In this document: positions 18,248-28,037 of the stretch, piece after piece
How the letters are laid out: every line of letters starts with the position of its first letter
How positions within the stretch are numbered: position 1 is the first letter of the stretch
DNA from: JANOXC01 sp031418215
GTDB lineage: Bacteria > Bacteroidota > Bacteroidia > AKYH767-A > OLB10
Direction: 5' to 3'
DNA: 64,000 nucleotides
Assembly (NCBI GenBank): GCA_031418215.1
Contig: JANOXC010000118.1
Coordinates: forward strand, 1-64,000
The notes under the pieces: model-generated
Seen by the model: only the letters and a program-made list of their open reading frames with translations
The model's database searches: none
What the model was told of the DNA's origin: nothing
Made by a program: the position numbers and the translations under genes

Positions 18248-18352
18248 TACCGCAAAGTACGCTAAGAAGAAGCGCAAAGCACACAAAGAAAATCAATTTG
18301 TTCTTTGCGTTTCTCTGCGTAAGCCTTTGCGTTCTTAGCGGTGAGAAACAGA
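18248..18352. repeat. Imperfect inverted repeat upstream of GxxExxY gene
   Basis: A left arm beginning ACCGCAAAGTACGCTAAGA and ending CACAAAGAA is matched by a right arm whose reverse complement begins ACCGCTAAGAACGCAAAGG and ends CGCAAAGAA. The arms are about 42 nt each, imperfect, with a spacer of about 15 nt. It is the counterpart of the CACAAAG-rich arms around the first GxxExxY gene. Confidence 0.7.
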
Positions 18353-18380
18353 TGCTTATGTTAACCTAAACTTACCTTTT

Positions 18381-18803
18381 ATGGAAGATTCTATAAATTA
18401 CGTTCATGAATTGTCGCCACAACAATATGTGCTTAATGATCTCTCAAATAAGATAATTGGTTGTGCAATTGAAGTCCATAAATCACTAGGTCCCGGATTA
18501 CTTGAATCAGCTTACAAAGAATGTTTGTATTACGAATTAACGCAAAAAGGATTTATTGTTGAACTTGAAAAAGCATTGCCTTTAATTTATCAAACAGTTA
18601 AATTGGAATGTGGATACAGGGCAGATCTGATTGTAGATAATAAAATTATAATAGAAATTAAATCAGTTGAAGCACTTAATGACTTGCATACATCCCAGGT
18701 ATTAACCTATTTAAAAATGTCAGATTGTAAACTTGGATTATTAATTAATTTCAATGTTTTGCTATTAAAAGACGGTATCAAACGTCTTGTAAATAGATTT
18801 TAA
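18381..18803 (+). CDS. GxxExxY protein (second copy)
   Basis: 140 aa with GPGLLESAYKECLYYEL, YRADLIVDNKIIIEIKSVEAL and CKLGLLINFN. Most positions agree with the copy at 6019-6402, and this one has a 13-residue longer N-terminus. It sits between the two aldehyde-dehydrogenase genes and is preceded by an inverted repeat, so it looks like a cassette that entered an older gene pair. The frame is intact. The function of the family is not established; the D...ExK pattern suggests a nuclease-like fold. Confidence 0.9.
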   Translation: MEDSINYVHELSPQQYVLNDLSNKIIGCAIEVHKSLGPGLLESAYKECLYYELTQKGFIVELEKALPLIYQTVKLECGYRADLIVDNKIIIEIKSVEALNDLHTSQVLTYLKMSDCKLGLLINFNVLLLKDGIKRLVNRF

Positions 18804-18834
18804 GTGATTTAATATTTGGTAAATAAATTTGAAG

Positions 18835-19758
18835 ATGGAAACAACAAAAAGTAAAGTACTAAAAAAGATTGCACATGAAAACGGTCATGGTGTTAATGGT
18901 CATGCTACCGCGGCTAATCGACTTCCTGTTAACAAGACCTATAAATTATATATAGACGGGAAATTTCCGCGTACTGAATCGGGGAGGTTTTACCAGCTGA
19001 AAGATAAAAATGGTAAGACCATTGCTAACATATGCCGTTCATCCAGAAAAGATTTACGTGAATCCATTGTCTCGAACAGGAAAGCACAAGCTGACTGGGG
19101 CAAGCGTTCTGCTTTTAATAAAGGGCAGATTTTATACCGGATTGCAGAAACACTGGAAGGACGAAAAGCGCAATTCATTTCCACCATGCAGCAACAAGGG
19201 TTGACCGCTGCCGCTGCTCAAAAGGAAATTAATGAATCAATTGACCTGTTAATTCATTATGCAGGATGGAGTGATAAATACATTCAAATATTCAGTTCAG
19301 TAAATCCCGTAGAGTCGTCTCACTTTAACTTCAGTTATCCTGAGCCTATGGGTGTTGTAGCTATCATTGCTGATGCCGAAAGTCCGCTTTTACATTTGGT
19401 TGGTGCTGTCGCCCCCGCCATCACCGGAGGCAATACCTGTACGGTAATGGCATCCGAAAAGTATCCTTTAACAGCTATAGAATTTGCTGAAGTTTTACAT
19501 GCTTCCGACGTACCGGGAGGAACAGTAAACATTCTTACTTGCTTAAGAAAAGAACTACTAAGCCAGGCATCTTCACACATGGACATTAATGCTTTCGTCT
19601 TCAATGATTTCAATAAAGAAGAAAAGAAGGCCGTACAAACCAATGCTTCCTTAAATGTTAAGCGCGCTGTTGACTTCAGCACACACGATTTAAATTCTCC
19701 CTACCGCATCATGGCCTGCCAGGAAATAAAGACTACCTGGCATCCTGTTGGCATTTAA
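18835..19758 (+). CDS. Non-catalytic aldehyde-dehydrogenase-like protein
   Basis: 307 aa from the ATG at 18835 (a TTG two codons earlier is less likely). Residues 35-230 follow the aldehyde dehydrogenase NAD-binding half: YKLYIDGKFPRTESG, YPEPMGVVAIIADAESPLLHLVGAVAPAITGGNT and PLTAIEFAEVLHASDVPGGTVNILT. The catalytic domain with Cys and the LELGGK base motif are absent, and the PWNF Asn is replaced by AES. The end is at a normal stop, with no sign of a frameshift remnant downstream. In ALDH16 proteins the second ALDH domain also lacks the catalytic Cys. This gene may be a partner subunit of the enzyme at 16736-18217, separated from it only by the GxxExxY cassette. Confidence 0.8.
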   Translation: METTKSKVLKKIAHENGHGVNGHATAANRLPVNKTYKLYIDGKFPRTESGRFYQLKDKNGKTIANICRSSRKDLRESIVSNRKAQADWGKRSAFNKGQILYRIAETLEGRKAQFISTMQQQGLTAAAAQKEINESIDLLIHYAGWSDKYIQIFSSVNPVESSHFNFSYPEPMGVVAIIADAESPLLHLVGAVAPAITGGNTCTVMASEKYPLTAIEFAEVLHASDVPGGTVNILTCLRKELLSQASSHMDINAFVFNDFNKEEKKAVQTNASLNVKRAVDFSTHDLNSPYRIMACQEIKTTWHPVGI

Positions 19759-19768
19759 AATTATTTTC

Positions 19769-19799
19769 TTGCAGGGAATGTCCTGTACCTTTATCTTTG
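19769..19799 (+). promoter_or_regulatory. Bacteroidota-type promoter for the 143-aa secreted protein
   Basis: TTG at 19769-19771 and TATCTTTG at 19792-19799 are 20 bp apart, matching TTG-N20-TAnnTTTG. The -7 element ends 31 bp before the ATG at 19831. Confidence 0.7.
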
Positions 19800-19830
19800 C
19801 CTCACAACTAATAAAAGATATACAACAATT

Positions 19831-20262
19831 ATGAAAAAATTAATTTTATTATTTACTGCAATTTCGTTTTCGTTAACATTTCAAAACGCAAACGCTGAAA
19901 AAACAGATTGGAAAGTGTTGCATGACTTTCATGCCATAATGAGTAAAAGCTTCCATCCAACGGAAGAAGGAAATTTTAAACCATTAAAAGAGAATGCCTC
20001 AGCACTTGCAAAAAGTGCTAAGACTTGGGCTGCCTCCAAAGTACCTGATGGCTTTGATAAAGAATTAACACCAAAAATTCTTGCTGAATTAGTTGCTAAA
20101 TGTGATGCGATTGAAAAAAGCGTGAATGAAAAAGCCAGCGATGATGTGCTAAAAGTTCAAATCACCGAAGCACATGAAATTTTTCACCAGATAGTTGAAA
20201 AATGCCAAAAACCGGAGGAAGGCTCTAAAGAAAAAGGTCATGAAGGACATGATCATAAATAA
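19831..20262 (+). CDS. Small secreted helical protein with His-rich tail
   Basis: 143 aa. Signal peptide 1-22 (LILLFTAISFSLTF, cut after NANA). The mature part is helical, with DFHAIMSKSFHPTEEGNFKPL and a paired Cys pattern (about Cys90 and Cys129), and ends in a metal-binding-like HEGHDHK. Spacing of the helices recalls four-helix bundles such as cytochrome c', but there is no CxxCH, so no covalent haem. I do not recognise a named family. It has its own promoter and its own terminator, so it is a single-gene unit. A periplasmic metal-related role is a guess. Confidence 0.75.
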   Translation: MKKLILLFTAISFSLTFQNANAEKTDWKVLHDFHAIMSKSFHPTEEGNFKPLKENASALAKSAKTWAASKVPDGFDKELTPKILAELVAKCDAIEKSVNEKASDDVLKVQITEAHEIFHQIVEKCQKPEEGSKEKGHEGHDHK

Positions 20263-20275
20263 AAGATAGTAATTT

Positions 20276-20303
20276 AAAAACCCCGCATTATGCGGGGTTT
20301 TTA
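20276..20303 (+). terminator. Intrinsic terminator
   Basis: AAAAACCCCGCA and TGCGGGGTTTTT form a 12-bp stem with a 4-nt loop shortly after the stop of the 143-aa gene, with a T-run on the plus strand. Confidence 0.9.
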
Positions 20304-20448
20304 AATTAACGTAAGTCTTTGTGTTTATGGTTTAATAAAAATTAATGCCCGGCTTTGCACCTTTTTAGGTTCTGCAATTTTTTTCAATAATTATACGGAA
20401 TGTCCTGAATTAATATTTTGATGTTGGCTCTAAAAGTGGTTAAAAGAT

Positions 20449-23400
20449 TTATTGCACATTTTTACAGTACATTACTTTCCTATTCATTCTTTCCTGCACA
20501 CCATCATACTGAAGTAAATAAATTCCATTGGCAATATTATTCATATTCAAGGTTACTTTTTGCTGATTAGCGATACGCATTTCTGCGATGTTTTTTCCGT
20601 CCATTGATATCAGACGTATTTGCCCGTTAAAATATTTGCTCCCCTTAATTTCGACCATTAATGATTGAGAAGTAGGGTTATTATATACAATTAATTCATT
20701 TGGATTACTTAAATTATTTACTGCTAATGGAAAGGCATTAAGGATTGGCATCGCGCCTGCTCCTAACGGTAATAGTACCCCACTTGAATTGTTCGCATTT
20801 GCATTAATCCATTGTATATCGATGGGTGTAACAGATGTAATTGAATTGCTTAAAACAAACTGAACTTTCGCAAGTTGACCGTAAGTTGATGTATCAGCAT
20901 GATTAGTTCTTGAAATACCAAATGCAACATCTCCAGTGTTCTCATTGACTTTTGACAAACCAATCAATTGACTAATGGGTGCCAATGCAGTATAATTCCA
21001 GAATGCCTGCAGGGAATTTACTGCAATCATGGATGGAGAGATGTTCAGTTGAAAGGCAAGACCATAGCAGTTTAGCGGATCAATTGAAGAGCCTCCATAT
21101 ATATCCAATATTACCTGGTCACCGGGCTGAAAACTTCCCGCATTAGCTTGTACTGTTAATGCTCCCGCAGCAAAAGAATTTAATTGTGGAAAAACATCTC
21201 TTGATAATACATGTGACAACCCATAATTCAATGAAACGGCTGTTGTATCAGATTGATGAATCACCCCATCACCGTCGCAGTCTGAATGTTTTGCATCCGT
21301 TGAATTAATGTTATAATTATTCCAGTCACTACAGAACTGTGGAACAAAGTTGTTTGTTGCTGAAGGGCGGACTGGTCCAGTATACCCATACATCAATCCA
21401 ATATTCAAAATGTCATTCATATCTACCACTCCATTCGTATTGGCGTCTCCCGGGTATACGGAGTCGCAAGAAGCATATGTAAGAGTGGCAATATTGGAAC
21501 GCAGATATCCGCAACGCGTCAACACCTCATACATGTATGTGACGCCATCAACAGAGGTAAAGTTTCTAAAACGCAATGTGTCCTGGTTATCAGCACCAAG
21601 GAGGGTTCCGTTTTTATACCATCTTGTAGAAAGATAATTTCCGGAGGCTTGTGCAGTAAGGATGATTTCGCTTTGGTGGTCGCAAATCGTTTGACTTACA
21701 GGCTGCGTTGTGATTTGTGCTGAATCGGTGCAAAAAATAAAACCTCCATATGGATGCTCCTCTCCAATAAAAGGAAAATTACTTTGAAAATCATATACCG
21801 TACGCATGGTTTGTGTGGTGATGTTAAATTCAGATATTATACCCCTTGATCCGGAGCCTGTGCTAGGACTGCTGATATAAATTCTGTCCCCCATTTTATA
21901 TATTGGATCATTTATCCAACCTCCATCTATACCGGTGAACAAATGAAGAACAGAGAAATTTTGTCCTGTAGTATCTACTCTGCATAACGCGCCATATCCC
22001 AATCCGGGGCCTTGATATGTCACTCCATAAAGGAATCCGTCTCCCCCAAGAACAGGTGGTGAATAGCAAGTGTATCCGCCGGGGCCGCCACTGCTAAAAG
22101 AATGAAGAATTGTAAAAGCATTTGTATTTACATTTAATTTATACCAGCTTCCGGAAGGCGACATGTCTGATACACTTCCATATATATAGTCGCCTTCCGC
22201 TGAACCAAAATAAACACTTCTCCCCGAAATAGTATCCATGATAGTAAACTGGCTTGTCACCGGATTGCACTTCCAAATAACATCCGCACCTCCCGCCATG
22301 TTAACTCCGGCACGCATAGCACCATATAGCATTCCGTCCTTTAAAAAAATTCTTTTTGTGTCCCATCCTTCATTGTAAACATCAAAGTCATGCAATTTTG
22401 TTACAGTCATTGTATTGATATCTACTTTAATGATTGTCCCTGTTCCCTGTATAAGTGCGCCCTTATCGATAGTCGTTATATATAAACTGCCATTTTCATC
22501 GGCCGTTGATCCTGAAATTCCTAAGCCAAGCAATGTATCATTCCACAAAACATATTTTTTATGATACGATTGAGCAGGGTCATACTCATACAGCACAGCA
22601 AGATGGCCTCTGTTATCCGAAATTAGTCCATAGTATTTTCCATTATAAAACGTATTGAAATTAGGTGTGCCGCCATCCATACTTCCATTTATACTTTCAA
22701 TCCTTCTTGCCTGGTGAGTTAGTGTGTCATAAGACATTAATGTCCCTGCACTTCCATTGCCACCTGTAGAAGTTATAGCATACATTTTGCTTCCGTCTAA
22801 ACATAAAGTAGCATTTGGATGACCACCATAAGTAGTATCACCTAAGTCAGCAACCAATGTTGTTATCAGTGAGTTAATGTCAAATTTAAAAACGCCTCCG
22901 GCAGCATTCAGTCCTCCTGAATTGAGCATGCCATATAACTCTGTATTATTTACTACAACCAGGTCGCCCATTGGAAAGTATGCGCCAGCGCCAAACTGAA
23001 CAAGTTTCTGATAAGTATTTGTTAATGGCGCATAAGAAAACAAAACCCCTGCATTTGCATTTCCGCCACGTTGTGTAGTTCCATATAACTTTCCATTAGG
23101 GGCCTCAATGAGTGAGAAATCAGGGTTCTTCCCAGAAATTACCTGGCTAAAATCAATTTTCTTTGTTATGATGTTTGTCTGCGGGTCAAATTCGAACAAC
23201 GTTCCGTTGCTGGCTGATCCACCATTCCTTGCAAGGCCATACATTTTCCCATTCGATGCTAGGCATAGTTTTCCCTGAGCATCCATACCAAACTGCGGGT
23301 CAATATTTGTCAACCGTGTAAAAAGGTTGGTGCTCAAATCAAATTTATGAATGGAGTTTCCGCTTGTTCCGTAGCAGTAAATATCACCCTGGTATTCCGT

Positions 23401-24945
23401 TAAACCGCCAGCCGGCTGCAGAGGTGCCTGATTCCCCAAATTATAATTATAAGTGTTAAGCGTATCAAAATTATTTGTTGATTTATGAAATAAAAACAAG
23501 CCTGCAGTACCGGAATTATTAGAAATAAGACTTAGGTCATCCGACAACGGGAAACCAATACTCGGACCTCCACTGCCATAACCATAAAGCTTAGTATAAA
23601 CAGCATTAGTAACATCGTATTCAAAAATGGTACCGTTAGGTCCTCCGCCCTGCATAGTACCAAAAAATTTACCATTGGTCCGCGGAAAAATACTCGTAGG
23701 GTTTATTCCATCTGTTGAGTTACAGTTAAAAAGGATGTTATAGTTTTTTGAAACCGGATCAAAACTGAAAATTGTACCGTAATCACCTCCCCCTCCATTC
23801 TTCATCGTTCCATATATAATATTGTTGTGATTAAAAGCACCACTTATAAAACGCCCTCTTGTTCCATGGGGTATTTCATACTCCCGTGCAACAATACCAG
23901 TAGCAAGTTCATAGGATACTATTACATTATTAGTCGAATAGGATATATAATTGAAAAAATACAACTTGCCGTTTACTTCAACAATAAAGTTACTCGTGTT
24001 ACCAAAAATCGTATCACCATTAAATTTCGCAACACTGGTATAGTTATGTGTATTAATGTCAAAGCGAAATAATTGAGACCTCTGCCCGTTTAATGCATAT
24101 AAATATCCGTCCGAAGCAAGCATCAATCCATCAAACAAATCATTACTTATACTGCTCGCTAAAAAATTATTATTGTAGGAAGAATAAACATTAAGAGAAT
24201 CATTAGTAGGATCAAATTCAAAAATTCCTGCGCAATAGTAGGGGGCGAAATATTGACAGGCTCCATAAATTTTTCCATTAGGGTGTTTAATCAATGGTCC
24301 GGCAGGATTGGAATATCCATTTGGGTTAAACACATGCCTTACGGTGAGGTTATGTGTAGCTGTGTCTAGTGAAACCAAAACCCCACCACCGAAGTATCCT
24401 CCTTTCATGATCATCAGCAAGTCGCCATTATTATCATATACAGGGGGTCCTGTAAGATCCTTTCCAAATTCTGAAGCGTCTGTATTAAGATAACTTAATG
24501 GCTTCACGGTATTTGTAATTGGATCATACTCACTAAATGAATAACGCGAGGAGAAATAGATATTTCCATTGGAATGCAGCAAAGGGTCGCCGTTAGGGTA
24601 ACCCTGATAGTCTTCCTTAAATTCAATTTTAACCGTTAGCTCATCAGTCAAAGGGTCATACTCCAAAATAGATCCTTTATGATTTTGCCCTCCTTCCCTC
24701 AAAAATCCGTATAAATTCCCGTTGGCATGTTTTACAAAACGGGTATGAACCGATGTGCTTCCAGCAGGGGATTTTTTAAAATTATATATATCATAGGGCA
24801 TTGTGCCTGATGTATCGATGCTGAAAATGGCTCCAAGATTATTTGCGGCTCCCCCGTATGAAACAAGCGTAACTAGCCGGGAGGGCTGTGCATTCAAATA
24901 AAAAGGGCAAAGCAAAAGAATGATTAAAGTACATTTTGAGTACAT
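20449..24945 (-). CDS. Giant secreted GloVer-repeat protein with T9SS sorting domain
   Basis: About 1498 aa from the ATG at 24945, which directly opens the signal peptide MYSKCTLIILLLCPFYLNAQ; an ATG at 24978 would add 11 residues without purpose. Residues 30-1060 are tandem units of about 45-60 aa of the GloVer type (NGKLYGTTQRGGNANAG followed by FSYAPLTN), which predict beta-propellers. Next come an Ig-like segment (TTQPVSQTICDHQSEI) and two dockerin/EF-hand-like Asp loops (DANTNGVVDMNDI and DCDGDGVIHQSD). The T9SS type A tail is ISMDGKNIAEMRI ... IANGIYLLQYDG. It is an extracellular or surface protein. Ligand unknown; Asp loops suggest Ca binding. Confidence 0.88.
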   Translation of the reverse strand: MYSKCTLIILLLCPFYLNAQPSRLVTLVSYGGAANNLGAIFSIDTSGTMPYDIYNFKKSPAGSTSVHTRFVKHANGNLYGFLREGGQNHKGSILEYDPLTDELTVKIEFKEDYQGYPNGDPLLHSNGNIYFSSRYSFSEYDPITNTVKPLSYLNTDASEFGKDLTGPPVYDNNGDLLMIMKGGYFGGGVLVSLDTATHNLTVRHVFNPNGYSNPAGPLIKHPNGKIYGACQYFAPYYCAGIFEFDPTNDSLNVYSSYNNNFLASSISNDLFDGLMLASDGYLYALNGQRSQLFRFDINTHNYTSVAKFNGDTIFGNTSNFIVEVNGKLYFFNYISYSTNNVIVSYELATGIVAREYEIPHGTRGRFISGAFNHNNIIYGTMKNGGGGDYGTIFSFDPVSKNYNILFNCNSTDGINPTSIFPRTNGKFFGTMQGGGPNGTIFEYDVTNAVYTKLYGYGSGGPSIGFPLSDDLSLISNNSGTAGLFLFHKSTNNFDTLNTYNYNLGNQAPLQPAGGLTEYQGDIYCYGTSGNSIHKFDLSTNLFTRLTNIDPQFGMDAQGKLCLASNGKMYGLARNGGSASNGTLFEFDPQTNIITKKIDFSQVISGKNPDFSLIEAPNGKLYGTTQRGGNANAGVLFSYAPLTNTYQKLVQFGAGAYFPMGDLVVVNNTELYGMLNSGGLNAAGGVFKFDINSLITTLVADLGDTTYGGHPNATLCLDGSKMYAITSTGGNGSAGTLMSYDTLTHQARRIESINGSMDGGTPNFNTFYNGKYYGLISDNRGHLAVLYEYDPAQSYHKKYVLWNDTLLGLGISGSTADENGSLYITTIDKGALIQGTGTIIKVDINTMTVTKLHDFDVYNEGWDTKRIFLKDGMLYGAMRAGVNMAGGADVIWKCNPVTSQFTIMDTISGRSVYFGSAEGDYIYGSVSDMSPSGSWYKLNVNTNAFTILHSFSSGGPGGYTCYSPPVLGGDGFLYGVTYQGPGLGYGALCRVDTTGQNFSVLHLFTGIDGGWINDPIYKMGDRIYISSPSTGSGSRGIISEFNITTQTMRTVYDFQSNFPFIGEEHPYGGFIFCTDSAQITTQPVSQTICDHQSEIILTAQASGNYLSTRWYKNGTLLGADNQDTLRFRNFTSVDGVTYMYEVLTRCGYLRSNIATLTYASCDSVYPGDANTNGVVDMNDILNIGLMYGYTGPVRPSATNNFVPQFCSDWNNYNINSTDAKHSDCDGDGVIHQSDTTAVSLNYGLSHVLSRDVFPQLNSFAAGALTVQANAGSFQPGDQVILDIYGGSSIDPLNCYGLAFQLNISPSMIAVNSLQAFWNYTALAPISQLIGLSKVNENTGDVAFGISRTNHADTSTYGQLAKVQFVLSNSITSVTPIDIQWINANANNSSGVLLPLGAGAMPILNAFPLAVNNLSNPNELIVYNNPTSQSLMVEIKGSKYFNGQIRLISMDGKNIAEMRIANQQKVTLNMNNIANGIYLLQYDGVQERMNRKVMYCKNVQ

Positions 24946-25124
24946 GGTTGGTGAGGAATAAGTACTATTATTAATCAAATTTATTCCTTTTTGTGAAATA
25001 TCAACCGTTTTAATGCATTTGATTATCCATTTGCTGATGCAATGCGAACATTTTAACCCAGTATCTGCACCCGACTATTCATATTTTTGCTTGCAGGAAA
25101 TATAAGGATTGTTATAAATACACC

Positions 25125-25571
25125 TCAACCAATATTTAAAACCTGCTTCAAATGATGCTCCATATGTTCTATATAATCTTGAATCAGCCATTGAAGTGTT
25201 ACATTTTTCTCGCCTCCGGTATTACCTTCCTTTGTAAGATTAGCATCAGGTATATTTTTAATCACTTCCAGTAAATGCTGGTTATATATTTTCCAGAAAT
25301 AAATAACGTGAACACTGTCCATTAACTGGTAATGATTTAATGCATTCCACTTATCCTGGTCATAAAAAATAGCAGGAACATTCTCATACTGAATCCTGAT
25401 AAACCGCTGATGATTATTCGCAGCACTGTCAATTAAATGTCCTATAATTTCCTGCTTGCTCCATTTATTAGTTTCAGGCTTCAGTTTAAAAGTCTCGTCA
25501 GCCATGCTTAATAGTTTAGAAGGAATGGTATCAATTAAATAGTGTAACTTATCAATTACAGCGTTTATCAT
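25125..25571 (-). CDS. DinB family protein
   Basis: 148 aa from the ATG at 25571; an upstream in-frame TTG at 25601 is less likely. It is a four-helix DinB/YfiT-like fold protein, with the helix WSKQEIIGHLIDSAANNHQRFI and a C-terminal DYIEHMEHHLKQV. His residues in GHLIDSA and EHMEHH are at the usual metal-ligand positions. Members are thiol-dependent transferases or stress proteins of poorly defined role. Transcribed in the same direction as the FAD oxidoreductase, whose start lies further upstream. No operon evidence (73-bp gap). Confidence 0.85.
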   Translation of the reverse strand: MINAVIDKLHYLIDTIPSKLLSMADETFKLKPETNKWSKQEIIGHLIDSAANNHQRFIRIQYENVPAIFYDQDKWNALNHYQLMDSVHVIYFWKIYNQHLLEVIKNIPDANLTKEGNTGGEKNVTLQWLIQDYIEHMEHHLKQVLNIG

Positions 25572-25643
25572 AACAGTATGTTTCTGATTTGTTAACCTCA
25601 AAAGTATTTTATCAAAACAACATATTTGATAATAGCTGAATAC

Positions 25644-26846
25644 TTATCTTGTAAATGAAAAAAGAGATGCGCTTGAATTTTTTCTGCCGGTAAAAATATC
25701 CCTTATAATTCCCGCTGCAATTATACTAAAGGTAATACCATTACCTCCATAACCAAGTGCATAATAGGTATGTGGTGTTTTATGATAGGCCCCAATATAA
25801 GGCAGTGAATCAACTGTAGATCCAAACGTTCCGGCCCAGCTGAATTCAGGGATAAGCTCAATGCCTGGAAATAATTTTAAAAAATCATTTCTTAATTGTG
25901 CTGTTTTCCTTTTTATCAAGGTGTCTCTTTTTCCCGGACTGTAAAATTCTTCATCTCTTCCTCCGATTATCACCCTGTTATCATTCGTGAGGCGCATATA
26001 TAAATAAGGGTTTGCAGTATTCCAAATCATTACGCTTTCCTTCCAAATTGGATTTGGCTGTTGAATTTGCGCTGATGCCAATGCATAGGTGGAATGAAGT
26101 GATACAATTTTCTTATCAATAAATTCCTTCAACTCATAGCCGGATGCATTAACAACTTTTTTTGCCCGGATAATAAAATTTTTGTCGGTTGTAATTTTTA
26201 CGCCGTTTTTCTGATAGTCAATCTTTGAGACAAAAGTCCGGTCGAAAATTTTAAGTCCTTTTGATTTACTTGCTTTGTGTAAAGCATGTGTGAACATATA
26301 AACATCCATTGTTGCCCCCTGCTCAGAAAGTATAGCGGATGGTGCATAGAATCCAAAACGCTTACGTATTTCCTCTTCCTTCAAAAGACTAACTTCGAAA
26401 CCGGCTTTTTTTCGGAAGGAAAATTCCGATTCAATAAGTTTCTTGTCTTTTTGGAAAGCAGCAAAATAAAGACTCTTTCTTTTTTCAAACTGCCTGAATT
26501 TTAATTTTTCTGAAATTTCCTGCAGTGTTTCTAAAGCTTCGGAACAAAGCCTGTATGCTTTTACAGCATTTGGCAACCCTATTTGACCTGCCAGCTCTGA
26601 TAATGGTTTATCCAGTTCGTACTGCAATAAAGAAGTGCTGGCACAGGTGCTGCCGAGGCCAATTGTCCTTCCATCTACAATAACACAATCAATCCCTGCC
26701 TTACTCAGAAAATATCCCGTTAAAGCACCGGAAATGCCGCCTCCAATTATGGCTACCTCGGTTTTCAATGAGGTATTCAACTGGGGATAATTTACAGGCA
26801 GCCCATTTTTTATCAGCCAATAAGGATAACCGGTTGTAAGGTCCAT
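25644..26846 (-). CDS. FAD-dependent oxidoreductase (DAO family)
   Basis: 400 aa. The dinucleotide-binding motif VAIIGGGISGALTGYFLSKAG occupies about residues 31-51, followed by the acidic end of strand 2 in CVIVDGR. The C-terminal FAD contact is YALGYGGNGITFSI (about 364-377). The fold is that of glycine oxidase/D-amino acid oxidase-like enzymes, which oxidise amines to imines with O2. Substrate cannot be read from the sequence. LRNDFLKLFPGIELIPEFSWAG is typical of the family. Full length, no signal peptide, cytoplasmic. Confidence 0.9.
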   Translation of the reverse strand: MDLTTGYPYWLIKNGLPVNYPQLNTSLKTEVAIIGGGISGALTGYFLSKAGIDCVIVDGRTIGLGSTCASTSLLQYELDKPLSELAGQIGLPNAVKAYRLCSEALETLQEISEKLKFRQFEKRKSLYFAAFQKDKKLIESEFSFRKKAGFEVSLLKEEEIRKRFGFYAPSAILSEQGATMDVYMFTHALHKASKSKGLKIFDRTFVSKIDYQKNGVKITTDKNFIIRAKKVVNASGYELKEFIDKKIVSLHSTYALASAQIQQPNPIWKESVMIWNTANPYLYMRLTNDNRVIIGGRDEEFYSPGKRDTLIKRKTAQLRNDFLKLFPGIELIPEFSWAGTFGSTVDSLPYIGAYHKTPHTYYALGYGGNGITFSIIAAGIIRDIFTGRKNSSASLFSFTR

Positions 26847-26904
26847 ACATTATGCCTTTTATTTAAAAGAATAATCTTACTTATATATATTATCTTCATT
26901 GAAG

Positions 26905-27813
26905 CTATAAAACTTTTTCTTCCGTGGTGGGAGCAGTTTTCTTCGCGATCTCTGTTGGTGGAACAGTTCCTGAATGGAGTTTAGTATACGCAGCTGTAAA
27001 CTCGGCACCAAAAAATAAGATCATCGAAGAATATGAAACCCAAAGTAAAATCAATATAATTGACCCTGCCGCACCATAACCGGAAGCAGGATCTGCTTTG
27101 CCAAAATAAAATGCAAGCGCTGTTTTACCAAGAGTGAATAGTATTCCAGTTAAAAGTGATCCCATCCAAACATGTTTCCATTTTATTTTTGCATCCGGTA
27201 ATATTTTAAACATCATTGCAAAAAGTGCGGAAATTACAACTAGCGAAACTATAAAGTTGAGCACATTAAAAATCAGCACGACAAGCCCCATACTGTCACT
27301 CCTCAACAAATTACTCATTGCTGCCAATGCCGTTGATATTACCAGGGAAATTAATAATAAAAAAGCGATAGCCAGGATTAACCCAAATGAAAACAGCCTG
27401 GCCTTAATAATTTTTATTATCCCCTTTTGAGGAACAACTTTCACCTTCCAGATAATATTTAATGTTTTTTGCAACTCTACAAACACCCCGGTTGCGCCGA
27501 TCAATAGAATGATAAAACCAATGATGGATCCAATAATACCAGTTTTGGATTGATCAGCCTGATCCAACATTTCCTTTATCTGGTCAGCAGTATTTGTTCC
27601 CATTGTTGCAGAAACCTGGTAAAGTATGCTTTGGTTAACTGCCTCTCTGCCAAAAAAATATCCTGAAATTGCAATGATGAGCATCAATAACCCCGGCAAA
27701 CTGAATACTGCATAATATGCTATAACTGCACTTTGCCTGAACGGGTCTTTCTGGTTCCATTCTCCGAAAGTGGTTCTAAATAGCGGACCTAATTGTTTAA
27801 TATCAAATTGCAT
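26905..27813 (-). CDS. YihY/BrkB family inner-membrane protein
   Basis: 302 aa from the ATG at 27813 (an upstream TTG would add nine residues). It has about six membrane segments. Family motifs are AVIAYYAVFSLPGLLMLIIA near the N-terminus and YGAAGSIILILLWVSYSSMILFFGAEFTA near the C-terminus. YihY/BrkB proteins are membrane proteins once called ribonuclease BN in error. Their function is unsettled, with export or stress roles suggested. It is the last member of a minus-strand run of small envelope/stress genes (28-32 kb). The C-terminal 20 residues are a Thr/Lys-rich cytoplasmic tail. Confidence 0.9.
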   Translation of the reverse strand: MQFDIKQLGPLFRTTFGEWNQKDPFRQSAVIAYYAVFSLPGLLMLIIAISGYFFGREAVNQSILYQVSATMGTNTADQIKEMLDQADQSKTGIIGSIIGFIILLIGATGVFVELQKTLNIIWKVKVVPQKGIIKIIKARLFSFGLILAIAFLLLISLVISTALAAMSNLLRSDSMGLVVLIFNVLNFIVSLVVISALFAMMFKILPDAKIKWKHVWMGSLLTGILFTLGKTALAFYFGKADPASGYGAAGSIILILLWVSYSSMILFFGAEFTAAYTKLHSGTVPPTEIAKKTAPTTEEKVL

Positions 27814-28037
27814 GTTTTCAATTATACAACCTTGTATCAATTCAACAAAGACTATTTCTCAAACCAGGAGGAACCTCCTTACTACTATACTTCCCTTATA
27901 TTAAGAAAGCTGTTTGCCTTTTATTGCCGTAATATATAATTACACTGTCTGCGTCCTTATGTATTATTTTCATTTTTACTTCAACCTAACAGCAAAACAT
28001 TAGTAGAATCGATTTCAATTCCACCTCTATCAAACTA

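Noticed and set aside
18835..19758. Second ALDH-like gene as a truncated pseudogene
   Set aside because: No remnant of the catalytic half follows the stop, the frame is clean, and a non-catalytic ALDH partner is known in ALDH16; kept as a real gene.
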